A stretch of DNA of 64,000 bases, taken from Elysia crispata. Taxonomy: Eukaryota; Mollusca; Gastropoda; Plakobranchidae. The notes under the pieces are model-generated. The model did not search any database, was not told where the DNA came from, and was given only the letters and a program-made list of their open reading frames with translations. Position 1 is the first letter of the stretch. Each line of letters opens with the position of its first letter. The translations under genes and the position numbers were made by a program. The stretch is taken from contig JAWDGP010006562.1 in assembly GCA_033675545.1 (NCBI GenBank), forward strand, positions 832,001 through 896,000. Direction: 5' to 3'. Below, piece after piece: positions 28,609 through 42,928 of the stretch.

Positions 28609-31600
28609 GTTGTTTTATTTTTAGATAAGGCAATCATATTAGCTGTTCTATTGGCCTCAAATTTTTGTAAAGGTCATAGTATTTTTTAAGTTATTTAATG
28701 TTAAATTATGGTAGTAAAATGTACAAAATGGCCACCAGGCAAGAAATACGGACTCATTGATACTATGTCCCTGATAAGTATTGTAATTAAAACTTAGATT
28801 CTGTTACTGAGGTAGTGAGACAAATGTGTGCATGTTCCTGCTCTGGTTAATTCCAACTTAGAACACACACAGTGACATGTTGAAGGCAAAAAATAAACCT
28901 TATCAATACACCAGGCTTCTTCGCTATCTTTCTTTGATCAGGTAAAGTGCAAAGGTGATCTTTAAAAGAAAAGAATATAAAGAACAGTGTCTCTGTCTAC
29001 CAACCCTCTATCAAAATCAAAAGCATTTGTTTAGTTACTTCTTTTAGAAAGTAAATCTTCGATCAAGTTTGTTTTTCCACCATAAGAATAACATTTCAAA
29101 TGTCTGAAGTTTCTTCCTATTAAATTTTTTAGAGAATGGATGGATACTCTCATTGACCAAGGTGGTGTGTCTCTGGACACATTGTATGATCACCCTCTAC
29201 CTGACTCGCTTTTGCTGGGTGCCCACATCTCAAGCCCTCAGCCAGATTTCTTTGGTGATACACAAGCAGGCCAAGGCCTCACTAGCCCACTCATCTTTTC
29301 CATCCGTAACTACAATTTTGGTCTTGTAAAGTTCATGCTGCAGAAAGGGGCCAATCCAAATTTCCCTGATGGCAATGGGGTTACTCCAATGATGCATGCA
29401 GTCCAAATGGTAAAAAAAGACGATAGTTATATAACAATGATATGTTAATTCAACAAAACAATCATCAATATGATAGAGGTGATTCAATGAGATATATCTT
29501 TCTTTGATAAAGACAAGAATATCAGTATGGATCTTAATTTAATATACATATATGAATCCTATCAGTAATATCGATAATATTAATAATGATTATAATAATA
29601 ACAGTAAAAGTACCACATTTGCAACAAATTAAAAAAGCTAAACTAAATACAGTTTGCATACCATGAAAAATTCCTTCCCAGTGATATTTTGATAATGTTG
29701 CTGCAAAATTTTGACAAATTTCATTTCTATGTAGTTCTGAAGTTAATTCAAAGATTATTGCTATATTTTGGTTCATAAATGCAGGATTTTTACATTTTCA
29801 TGACAGCACTTTTTCTTTTGGAAATCCCAAATTTACCACCATTTGCTTCTCTTCAATGATAATAATAAAAAGTTGGCCTTTAATATTACTAAGTAAGGAT
29901 GTATTTACAATGATATAATGTCTTTTTTTCTTCAAGAATGATGTTATGATGGTCAAAGTCCTTTTAAATCCTGATTATGAAGGTCTAAGTGGTTATATGC
30001 AAGAGCAAACATCACTCAAGCCTCAATTATCCAACGAGCTATCTCGCCAGGTTAGTAATGCTATTTACAGTGGAATCCACTTATATGAATATGTGCTCAG
30101 AAGGAAAAAAAATTGCCGATATATGGAATTATTGATTAATAAAAACACAAAGCTAAAATAGAAAAATATTAACAATGAAGACAAAAAGAAAAATGTTAAG
30201 TGAAAGAAGGGAAAACATCCATGTATGAAGTAAAGAACTTGATTGTATCCCATGTTAATTTTTTTCCATGTGAAATGAGGCTTTCTGTATTGACTCGGCT
30301 TTTTCCTATTTTAGTAAATGGCAACATTCTAACATGTGTAAGCAGTTTGATATACATCTCTTTGCTTAAGTTTTTTCTTCCCATGGCCATGATGAAATCG
30401 ATTAAGAGGAGTACTAAAAAAATACATCAGTACAAGAGATTTTTTTATCTCTAGGAGTATTGAGGGAAAATTAACTATTTGGAATAAATCGACCGTTGAT
30501 ATAAGTGGGTTATATTGTAGTAAAGAAATCTCTTAGTACGCTATAAAGAAATCAATCAACAGTGTTACGAGAAGCAGACACAACAAGATCACTCGTAATT
30601 AGAATACTTAAATGCTAAACAACTTTTTTTGGCCACGTGATGAGAAGAGAGCAACGGGGAAAAACAGCTGGATGGACGAAGCAAGTGGCTCAAAGTAGGA
30701 AGAGTGACTGAAACACTGAAAGCGATAAGAGATAGAGATGCATGGAACATCATGATCGCCTACGCTAAACACGGCATCACTTTAGCGATACTTTAGTTGC
30801 GGCACACTAGCCCAGGTCGAGCTATAAATAGGTCACGGGGTTGGGGTCATTCACTCAATGCGAGGTCAAGGTCGGCCGCACTGCTGGCATGAACCAGTCT
30901 TTTGTCATAATAGTTCATTTTAATATGATCTGCAAGCTTCATTTAATTATCTTTTCATTTGATCATTCACTCATTAAAACAATAGTAAAAAAAAGTTGTC
31001 CTTAAAATTTTTGTTATAAAAAAAGCTTTTATAGAAGCTTTTATATCAGTCATTTAAAAAGTTTGAAAAATTACGTAATTACTGAGCTAATTAACATGAT
31101 TAGGTGACTGCTAGCGGACAATCGGCTCCACAGAACTTGAAAATTTTTTTACTTTCAATAAAACAAAATATTTTTCTAAACATTCATGCAAAAATCATAT
31201 CCTCAGCACAAAATTTGTGTCTGTGAGCTTGGTCCAAAAATAAATCCTTTTAACTATTGCTGCAGCGTTATGTTACTTTATCGAGTTAAAATATGCAAAA
31301 AAAAAAAAAGAACAATGGTGAATAATAAAACATATTTTATCATTGGTGCTTTTGAACTACATCTTGTGACTGACCAGAGGGTTTTATAAGTGCCAACGAT
31401 GCTATGGGGGTAATCGGAACGGAGAGTTCTTGTTACTCGTTAGAAGTCATGTCTATGACTATCATGTTTTGTGGTAAGTTTCTATTGGGACTGCTAGTAT
31501 TTACCAGTTCTACACTGATTTCATTACCTGTATGGCTATCTGCCATTGTTTCAACCGTATCTGCAAGTGTAAGTAGTGTAGTGTTGAGTTATCAATCTGT

Positions 31601-33722
31601 AAAAACTAAATAGTGGCTAGTGGTATGAGTGTCTGAGTGAGCTTTATTTTCAGTGAGTTCTCTCTCGGTCGTGTCTGTCTAAGTTTGAGAGCTCGTGCCT
31701 GCTTTGCAAACTCTCATGCCTTTAGCTAGGTTAAAGAGACGATATCACAAAGACGAGTTAATAAGAGATTTTGTTCGTCGAACCATAAAGCTCTAAATGT
31801 CTGTGTCATAGATATAGTCCTAGCCACTTTTCTTTTTCCACACTGATATGTTTGCCTTACATTATATGTCAAACGTATCGCGAAAAAAGTCCTTGATTTT
31901 GGATCAAACACCATGCAAATGTCATCACTAAATTCAACGCCAGAGAACGTCTTTTTTAAATTTCATATTGTTTTTTTCCTTCTTAAGTCAGTTGGCCACA
32001 TATTCGGTACATTTCATTCGCATATATTGATAGTGACGATCTTTAGTAAGTTCCATAATGGTGTAAAAAATTATTAAAAAACTCTCTATGGTTGCTGAGG
32101 ATATTGAAACCTGTTAAATGTGTGGTGGTGAGAAAACCAGTCGCTTGTCGGAAAAGTAACTTCTGAGATATTGGGCTCTAAAGGTGGTCAGGGTGCCCCC
32201 TGGTCGAAACTGAACGAGTAGTATACTTATAAAGTTCAATCATTTTTACATCACCTGACAGAAGTAGGAGCTTTAATTTTGACTCTAAATATTTTAAAAC
32301 AATTTTTTTCTGAACCCTATTGAGCGTCAAAGTCCAAAAAATCGTTAAAATTTAATGATATTTTACGTACTCTTTGCATCCGCGTAGTAAAATTTTCACC
32401 CGTTTAAACCCGTGTTGCATACCGTTGTATTCGTTTTTTTCCCGCTCTTTTCTGTGGTATCAAGTGCGCATGAATACATTTGTTTACATCGGCACTATAT
32501 TTTCTGCGCATCTCACAAGTCGAAATCACTGTGATCCACTTCACCTCATCCACAGTTAAAATTATTTCTTTTTGAATTTCAAAACTTTTACACCCCAAAA
32601 GCACATTCAAAGAATCATACAACTATTCAATTATGCTGAAACCTTCTTCTTTCTTTGTTTTATCACGCCTATAATACTTTAAAAGTAAAAATTCCATCGC
32701 TCCTAGCAATTTTTTTAATGGTAACTAAAGACAACAACATGGCTGACTCAACGAATTGAGATGAAGAAACTGAGGATATTTTCCTATTAAACTCGCTTTA
32801 AAAGACCATAATTGAAAGATAAACTTCTCATGAAATGATAAGATAAGTGTAAGAACAATATTTTAGTCATCCAATCACTTGCAAAAGCTAAATTTGGTCT
32901 GGGGAAGAGAGAAAAAGAGTCTAATGGAGACATGATCTAACATCAATGTCAGCATCAGTGCCACACCCACAACAACTCCAGGAACGAAGCTTCAGGTGAG
33001 GAAAACTAGTTTCTATCCTACTAAAACATACTAAGTTTTACAATTTCAGTGTATTTAACTGCCCTGGATGTTTCATGGAAAAAATAACTCAGATCTAGAT
33101 CTAGATTCGGTCTAGACGAGAGCATAAACAACAAGATAGGTTTACCTTGTCTAGACTTAGATCTAGATCTATGTAGATCTAGATATCGACTGAAGAAAAG
33201 ATTGTGATTTAAAAATAGTTGTTAATTAGGTAAGTGCAATCTAATCTAAATGTAGACTGGAGCAGATCGATGATATTATTGTACACGTAAATTTATGTAT
33301 TGACTAATCTAGAGTCTGAATCTCATTACACTAGTAGATTCTTAAAAGAGACAAATTTCTCGAGTAAACTCATGTTAACCATAATTGATAATTGCTGAAA
33401 TGCAAAATGAAATTAATGTGCACTACTCAAATTTGCTTACTTTCTATAACAAAGTTATAAAATTATCATAATTTCTTCCTTCATCTCTCCGCAGAGGCTG
33501 TAGAGTAGAAAACACCGTACAAGCCATATGATTTATCAGTAACAGAGTTAAGCAGTGGCCATTTCAGTTCTTAAAGGTGAGAGCTCTTATTGTCATGATG
33601 AATCGCAGTATCTCAATCTCAATCTTTCCTAATAGTAATACAGGGCTGAGAATTCTCCGTCTAAAGGCGGATTTCCGCCCAACTTGTCATTTCCATCCGC
33701 CTAACGAAGATCGTGTCCGCCC

Positions 33723-33753
<31 letters not shown>

Positions 33754-36700
33754 AAAACAACACAAAAATTCAGAAGCCTTCTTTTCGATTTCGAGGCTGG
33801 TTTCCGGAAACATAAACCAACCAGCACAGAAGAGTTCGGTGGTATTGATCAAGTGGAATTATCGAGATTAACATCGATACCATTTAATGATAATCTATTG
33901 TTGTTATTACTTTCTTAATCGGTTTTGAAAATATCGATCGATATTTGCCAAATTTCTCTTTGTTTTTGCCAAAGCTTGGCGCAACTTTTCTCAGTCTTTC
34001 CACAACCGTTTGCGCGTGAACATCACAATGGCGAGGCGTCAAGACATTAGAGGAGAAGCTTGCGATGACGGCGATATTGTGAACCCATGGCGATGGGAAT
34101 GGTGTGACAAAACCGCTAATGGTCGGCGTCTGGGGGAGTTTATTAGAAAGTTAAGGAAAAAAGGAGTATTGTGGTGTAGTGTGTGTGACAAGGAGTTGAG
34201 TTACGCAAGTCGTGGACTTACGGCTTTGACGGCTCGCGTGGGCAGAGCGAAGCACAATAATTAAGGGAAGTTCAGTGCCAGAGGGGCCTAAATGGCTTAA
34301 TTTTAACACAATTTTTCAAAATTTTCCGGGGAAGGATGCCCCCGGACCCCCCTAGGTGAATACGCGCCTTCGGCGCTCGGTTAAGAGCCTTCGGCTCGTT
34401 GGCTGGTATTTTCAGACTTTTTCTTGTCTGACCATTCTCAGGCCTGCTAATAAATGAGCACTATCTCTCTCTCTTTTTTAACACCAGCATCAGCTGTGTC
34501 AGTGTTTTTATTTATGTAGGGCCCGCTTTTAAAAAAAATTATTTTTATGTTTTATAAACTGACATGCATTCTAATTTCTATGATTTTTTTTCCAGTTTTC
34601 ATTTAGTCTCCTTTGCTATTGTTAAATAAGACTTGTATCTATAATAGTCATCATAAAGAATTTTATTATCTTCTTATTTCTCCCAAAATCTTCTCTCAAC
34701 CCCATAATCCAACACAAATTTCGGATGAGCTTTTCACTGAGGTGTAGGGTTGTGGATGCGTCCCACTGACTGGTGAAGAAACCGCTGCATCAGTAATTGC
34801 AACGAATGGAAGTTTTTTTTGTTTTTTTTTCTTGAAAGATATGCTTAGTTATTAGAAAGAATTCAAGAAGGGCTCTAAGGTGAGGAAGAATTGTGTTGAA
34901 ATTCATTGTTTTTTTTTTTTTTTTAAATTTTTATAACACCAGGGCTGAAGGTGGACTTTAAACTTCTTAAATTTCCCATTTAATTTTTAATTAGATGCTT
35001 TGGGAGAGTTTGAGATGTAGTCTATCAGATTTTTATGATTATTTACTAGGATCATGCAGGATCCCGCTAATTTGCTGTGAAAAGTCATTTCAACACTTAA
35101 ACCAAACCAGTAGTGCAGGGGCATTTAATTTTCTTTTTATTCTTTTTATCAATATCAAATATCTATTTAATCATCCCTGACAATGTTTTTCTCTTTATAA
35201 TATAGACAGTTATTTACATACCTCTTTTATTCTGTCTATTCTCATTTAAAAAAAAACAAAACAAACAAAAACAAAAAACTTTTTCTTGTATTTTTAGATA
35301 GTAATTACAGAAAATATCATCACATCCACTTTTCCTTCTTGATGAATGTACAATTTTCAATGAAATGTTTTTATATCCTGCCTTTGGGATTTTAATAAAA
35401 CATCAAACTTGCCTGGTTCTCTTGGTTCCTGTATTATCTTGTTTCTTCGCATGTATTGTTTACGCAACATATTTTTTGTTTGCATGACAAAAATTGCTTT
35501 GAAATTCTTTTTACATGTTTTTTACACTCCACAAATAATAAATATTCACCCTCATAAGTGTTTCAACTGCTTATATAGGATACAATGCAACTTTGGGCGA
35601 TAAAATTACACAAAATAAGCAAAATTTAAACCACTAACTTTAAACGCGTTTTTCTCAGTTTCAAGATTCTGGACATCGTAACACTAAAATGCCCATAACT
35701 CAGCCCCTAATTGAGATAATTTCAAAATTCAAACTGTGGCATGTTCAGCATTATCTAGTGCATCCACATGTTTAATATCTCCATATCCAAAATTTCCGAC
35801 ATGTGACTGGTTTTCTCAGGCCACCGCACAAATCAGAATGACAAATATTATTTGAAAACCGTTGAAGAAGAAAAATGATTTGTATGGGGCTGTTTATCTG
35901 AACTTGTCTTATTAAGTGGACACAATAGAGATATAATGGTAAAGCCGATCTTTAGTATGTTTCATAATGTGTAAAAAAGAATTATTTAAAAATTCTTAAA
36001 CGTTGCTGAGGAAATTAGAAAGAGAAATAATATTTGAAAATCACTGAAGAAGAAAAAGTGATTTGTATGGGGGCGTTTGTCTTTAATTGTCTAATTAATT
36101 TGACACAATAGAATTAAATTTATAAAACTTAATTAAGTGAGCAAAAGGAATCTCTTAAAAAAAAAAAAAAATCTTTTAAAGATAAAAAAACAGGAATTTC
36201 ACAAAAACTACAAGACAAGAGTTTTTAGATCGAAAGTCAAGAGGAAACCAGTCTAGGCTGTTATCAAATTTGACCATAGCTTGTTAAACGAAGCCAAACT
36301 TTATTACGCATCAAAGTGCAGTGGGCAAAATATCGGGCGCACTGGTGATTGATACACTGAAGGCGGTCGTCGGTAAGGAGATATGCGGGCAACCAGGCCT
36401 AAACTAAAGTATCAGTTAGAGATGATTTTGAGACGCTGTGTAAAGAGCATGGCACCTGATTGATTGATACTGTAATTGTTTGTTGTTTTTCTTATTTTTG
36501 TTCTCACACAACAATCTTTTTTTCATGAAAACATTTCCTAAGTTTTTAAAGACATCTGAGAGAGTTCTCTGATAAAGGCTTACCTATAAAATGGTTGCAT
36601 CTTCTTACACCTTAAGTGATCATGCTCTTTTTTCTGCAGTCTTTTGATTACATTCATTTCTATATTTAGTGTATCATTATGATTATTGCTTTCAAGAATA

Positions 36701-39700
36701 TATCCTTCTCAGGTCATGACTATCAACTTTGAAATGCCAAGCAAGGACAATCCAGATAGTATTTTGGATGAGGGTGTTGAAGAGGATGATGAAGAGGACA
36801 AAGTGTCTCTGTCCAAGCACACTGAGGAGAATGAAGACTCTATTGAACTGGAGGGTCAGTTCCATTTTAAAATTTCTTAGTATTGGTCATTTTTGTGTTA
36901 TCTTGTGGAACCTCTTTGAAACAGCTAATAGTTTGAATTATCAATTTATAACGACATTCTTGAGTCAAAAGTGAGCAAACTCGACAGCTTTTTTATTGAC
37001 TTTATTTCATATAGCCTGAATATGATTTATCAGAAGTTAAGAAAGGGATGTCTTTGAATACAGCAAAGGGCAATTTTTTCAAATGTATTCCGTTTGAACA
37101 TTTTTTTTTTCAAAATATATTTTCATCAAGGCTGCTTGAAACTTTCGAAATCAAGCATTTTAGCTGTCAAGTGCACAAGGGAGGGCAGCGATGATTAATC
37201 ACATGCCTGCCAGTGGGCTAGGCCCACTGTGATGGGGTTGGAAGGCAGGTGTGCCAGTGCCATGATGAGGGCTGCTGATGCACAATGAAATAACAGGTTT
37301 TTAGCAGGTTTTGTTCTTCAATTGCAAATTAGGATTTCAACGAACAGTTTCAGATGGCTGTTCATGCGAAAGTTTTATTCCTTCATTTTTAAAGTGTAAA
37401 ACATAGTATTCAACTGTGTTTAAAAAGTGTAGCTTTGTTGTTGCTAAAGTTACACTGTTAAGTTTTGTCTTATTTGCTTAATTATCTTAATTAACTATAA
37501 AATAGACCCTCACAAAATAATTAAATTTCAAAGATACATACAAAATTTTCATCTATTTTTGTTAATAATCACCAATTTTCGTGAATTTGATCCTTACAGC
37601 ATTAAAATTACAACAGAGTGAGAAAGGTCAAGTATGTCAGAAACTGCAGAACTTTCAGTTTTGAACACCAGCTGTTATGTCTTGAAATTATTTTAAATTT
37701 CAAGTACATATGTATTACTTTTATGAATATATCTTCGTTTATTACGGCTCTATCAATTTGAAGGAAAATAGTTGCACCCTTCTAGCACTCTTACAATGAT
37801 TCCACCTACCAAAAGCAGGAAGACAATGCAGAAATGAATAACATTATAAATTTGACCAAGTCTATATTTTTACAGGATAAACTAGCCTGTATCGGATCAA
37901 TTAACATGCACGTTTAAGTACTTTAACTGAAAGAGATATAATTTTAATATAAAAATAAAGAAGGCAGTGAAACAGCCATATTGATTTAGCTCTTATAATG
38001 CTTTTAGGTGCTGAGCACCATGAGATCAAGAGAAAGGAAATGGAGCTATTTTGAGGTTAATTGGGTTATCTTGTTGTATAAGTGGTGTTAGTAAAATGTT
38101 ATAGTGGCACAAAAACTAATTAGAATCAGGAGAAGACAAGAAGGTTCTTGAGCAGGAATGGAAAGTTTATTATGCGCAGAATAAAAACTTAAATTTCTTT
38201 AGATAAAATGAAAATTTAGCCTAATATTCAGTGAACATAATCTTCCGTGGAAATCTGCGATTTTCACTCCTCCTTGCTTTTTTCCTCCTTTTTCCTTCTT
38301 TTCCGCGATTGCCTCGCTTGCGGAATTTTTCCTCTATCTATCGACAATACGATGCAGCGGTCGACCCAACCGGTATTCGATAGTCGAATTTCACGACGCC
38401 TCCATCATTGTCATTGCCGAAACTGCTGGAAACTGCAATGTAAGCGTGGATCTTTATTTAGTGCTTGCGCGTCGCATAAGCCTTCGTTTAGCCTCTTCAG
38501 TGTTCGCCTCGCTGGATTAGCGCCGTTTTCAATTGCCTCTGACCTGAGCTATCTATATATAGATCTAGTCTAGAATCTGTCCGTGCTAAATCTACATCTA
38601 GATATCTAGAGCATTCATTATTTCATCACAAAGAAGTTGACAAAATAGGCAGTTGTGAGAGTAAAAGACTTGGATTAAAGTATTCAAAAACAAATTTAGT
38701 GTGGTTAGAGTATAGTTTAATCATCAAATCAAAGAAAGATGACAATGTAACAATTTGTGTTGGTGATTCAGTTGTTAAAGTGGACATTCCAGGTAAAGTT
38801 TTGTGCAGATACTGTAATGATGTAATTAACTATGGCAGTAAAGGTGGTGTTGCTATCATAGATCATCTTAAATCTGGAAAACATGCCAGTGAGGTTGATC
38901 ACAGGCAATTTAATTACACCCTTGGAGCCCAGTTTTCCCAGAAAAATGCTCCTCCTGCTCTTTTTCCTCTGTTTAAGCCACCTCCATCACCACCCAAACA
39001 GCTCAATCCTGCTAAAGATCTTGATTCACCTCCTGCCCCCAAACTCATCCCCCTTGTTGATCGCACTGCAAATATGGAAAGCATGATACTCTCCTCCATG
39101 GCAGAGAATAACCTGTCATTCACATTGGCTCAAAAACTTGTGTAGCCCTCTCTAGTGTTTCCCTCACCCCATGCTCAGCTGCCTATAAGCTTACATATAG
39201 TGTTTCTGACTTCTTTAAAACAGGAATTATTAAATCAAAAGTAAAGATTCCTCTAAACCCTCATCCAAGCCCATGAAGCTTGTTTTTCTGCATTCAAAGG
39301 TATGTTAATTGCAAGGTTTTAAAAGAAGTTAATCATGCTTCCCTTTTATTAAATTGTGTGTGTGTGTGTGTGGTAGGATCTAGCGAGATTTCTATCATGG
39401 ATTTGGCACTTCTTACAGTGTATTTTCCTCCTTTTTGACTTTTCCTCATTATGAATATTACAAGTCTATAAATTCTAAGAAAGTTTAGTAAATATCTCGA
39501 CTGCCAGAGTTCTTAAGCTACAAAATAAACTTTAGGTTACTTGTTAGTTCTGAGGAGAATCTGGATCCAGTAGTTAACCATGATGATGAGACAAGTCCAG
39601 GAAGAGCCTAAAGGGGAAAAGCCTCCCAAACTTATCAGCTAACTTATCTGCAAGCAGATTTAGTGCCTAAGAGTAGGTCACACATTGCAGTGTGCAGATT

Positions 39701-42700
39701 ACACATGATGAGGTTCCACAGGCTGCCCATTCACTGAGCAGTGGGCATATGACAGCAGAACTCCAGGCTCTGCAGAGCACACACACACACACACACACAA
39801 CTCCCTTGACCAACAGTTCTGTTACGTCACAAGTTTGACACAAAACGACAGTGTTGCAAGCAAGTGATTGCGCTCAAACGAGCCAGGTGCCATCCAGTTG
39901 ATTTGCCCAGGCCCGTTACTACAATGTTTGTCAATCTGGAGCTGGGAATATAAATCTCTGAAATTGTAGAATGCTGTGGTTTACATGGTTGTCTCCCTGA
40001 GGCCACGTCTTGCAAAGCTTTAAACTCTAGAACTTTCTGTAACAGCAATCTACTGACTCACCAGACTCCACTTCATCATAGTCAAAATCCCTCTTGGTCT
40101 GTTCCACACCTGCAATATACACTCTAACTAAACATTCTTCTCAATGCCGAGTGTATGACATATTGATTTTTATTTTATTGAAAACACAAAAATAAAACAA
40201 TCAGGTTGCCTTTTTGGCCTCAGAACATTCACATGATAAATCGTTCTAGTTAGTCAATATTAGGACATAACAATAGAGTAATGATTATAAAGAAAATATT
40301 TGCACAAGGCTGAACTAAAGCTGTAACACACACTATCACATGTGCTACACTGAACGAAGTAGTTCCGTAACCCAAGGCATAACAACTATCTTAACAAACA
40401 TAATCTGCGTGTACGATTCATTGATTTTTATTTTATTGAAAACAAAAATAAAAGCAATCAGGTTGCCTACATAGAGAGAATGGATAAACAATGATTTATC
40501 AGTTTAATATATATATATATTTATATAAGATGGAATGTGTCAGGATTACACAGCATGGGCAATATACTTATACTAGCGTACATTCAGAGTCAAATAGAAA
40601 TCATTTTTCAGGTAGTGGATTGAGCAGAGAGAGGATATAAGTAGGCAAAACCTTCCGATTTCCAGTGCTCTATATTTCTAGCGGTATGTGGGTCAACTCC
40701 CACTCTAAGAGTGCACAAGTGGCTCATATTGGTTGGAATGAGCAAAAGGAGTAATTTGAGCGTAGTCCTGCATCCCTAATACTAGAGTGCAATATTTCCG
40801 CTATAGTGCCAGCAGCAACAGACTTGTTGGCCTTAGTGATGCAAACACATTTGGTGTGTCGGCTAGGCCTGGAATGTTAGTCTGTCTCAGATATTCTTTT
40901 AGGCATTGAACTGGGTCAATGAGGGGATTCCCGGAGGGATCAATCTTAACTTCCATATCATGTCTGCATCGTTTTTTATCCCAAAAAATAAGGTGCAAGG
41001 TCTGATGGTCTACACATAGCAACCAGAATAACAATGTCACAGCTTTTTCTGTGAGTTTACCAATTGATAATTTTTCATTGGGTCCCCATTGTTTGAAGAG
41101 ATTAGCAAAATTTAGGATAGGCATTATTTAGTTTGACTGGCAGGTCTAATTGTTTCACATTTAACAAGTGCTTTAGAGAAATTTATCAATCTTTTGATTG
41201 AAAAGGACTGCCTATTGCTGTGAAATAGTGTTTCATGACAGTCATGTGTGTTTAGAGAGCAGATTTTGGTCTGTCTCACTTCTCGGCAACTGTATTCAAG
41301 AATTCTGCAACTATAGCATTCGTTCTTGCACCCAGCGGTGGAAAATCATGATTACTTTCTTAACAATTTTTTTAATTGGTTATCAGACCTGTTGTACTGT
41401 GCCAATGTGGAAGGCGCAAAAAATAAATGGTATTTTTCTATGACGAATTTTGTCCTATGTTCTTTTCTTAAGCTTTCAGCCCACAAATTCCTCAAGCATG
41501 CTAATTCCACCTCGGATTCTTTATTGCTTTTGGTGTTCTCATACCTTTTTGAATGCAAAAACACCTTGCCTTTGGCAATTTTATTGGTGGTGCAGCTGGT
41601 ATTCTTTTTAGCTTCGGACACTATATTTTTACATTCCACATTGGGGCAATTACAGTGGCCCATGCCTGCTATGTTACAATCACTTTTATTACCCTGTCCA
41701 TCAGCTTCAAAGGTGCATTCACGAAGTTCTTCTCCAGATCCCAAACTACCTGGTGCAGTGCATCTATTCTGGTGCAACAGGGGCCTGCAACCTTGAGTTG
41801 TATTTTTCTTATTGTGTGGTATTCATGAATGCAAACCGATTGATTGTATGTGGCCCCAAACTCAGTCTAAAAAAAAAGCCTGGCTTTTTAGCTGAGAAAG
41901 TCGCTTGAACGTTCAGTGTCCCTTTCAAATATTGAGCAGATATTTCTTTGTTGTTTGTCAGTACTAATGTCCATAGTTTTTGTGCAACCTCGTTTAGCTG
42001 TTGGCAAGGGCCTCCTTGAAAATTGACATAAGCTGCTGTACAGATATTGTCTGTGAGTATTTGAACTGATTTGTTTCTGATAATGGGCAAAAATGCCATC
42101 AATGATAGAAGCACCTCTGTAAGCTCTGAGATTCGAGCTGCTGTGCGTCATGGTCGATTCCCAAAACCTATGTGCCTGTCATGTGGATTCTGAATCCAGA
42201 TCTCTTGACATTTGTGAACTCTAGCCTTTTTGACTGGCGTCTGTTATTATTTGCATAGTATCTCTGAATTTTGATTGGAAAGCTCTACAGTTCCAATAAC
42301 ACAGGGCCAATTGCCACCACTCCTGGTCGGCTTTTGTTGCTGGCTCAATGTTCAGCATGCCCTGCCAGAATGATTTTTTAGCCAAACATCTATAAATGCT
42401 GTCTAACAACAGTTTTACGGTAGCCCTGCCTTCGTCATTGACACACATTGTTTTGCAACTCTTGTTAAACCATGATATGACCTTTTTTCAAGATTCAGGA
42501 TATGTCTCTTTTCACTGTATTGATACTTTCTTTGGGGATAGTTAAGTGAATAGCATCTTTTTCTTCTTGGGCCCATTTATTATTACATACATGTATTGTT
42601 ATTATTTTTATTATCATTATTATCGTTTCTATCATTATTGTTATTGGCTGAGTGGTGGTGAAGTGGGTAGGGCATTTGACTATTAATCCAGAGGACCCCA

Positions 42701-42895
42701 GTTCAAATTATAGTCCAGGGCAAAAAGTTTTTCAGCTTTCCTGTGTCCACTCAGCACTAAATGGCAGCTAGGTGTCTTTAGACTCTGCGAAAGTAAAAGC
42801 AGCAAGGAAAGCAATGGCAAACTACCTCCCAATGTTGTATGCAAAGAACTCCTAATGCCCCTATGATCAGATCAAGTTCAAGACTCACTTTACTT

Positions 42896-42928
<33 letters not shown>

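Noticed and set aside
28588..28609. Poly-G run as a telomeric or switch-like element
   Set aside because: It is a single homopolymer next to a T run with no repeat unit, most simply a simple-sequence tract.
31404..31613. Small ORF with two hydrophobic stretches
   Set aside because: No homology, codon or splice support. Such stretches are common by chance in T-rich DNA.
41326..41796. 156-residue + strand ORF and its - strand partner at 41352-41777
   Set aside because: No recognisable domain. The area lies between DIRS RNase H and recombinase traces on the - strand, and both ORFs look like chance openings.
42646..42720. Functional tRNA gene
   Set aside because: Box A and B-like motifs are present but the cloverleaf does not close and box B is altered, so a SINE explains it better.
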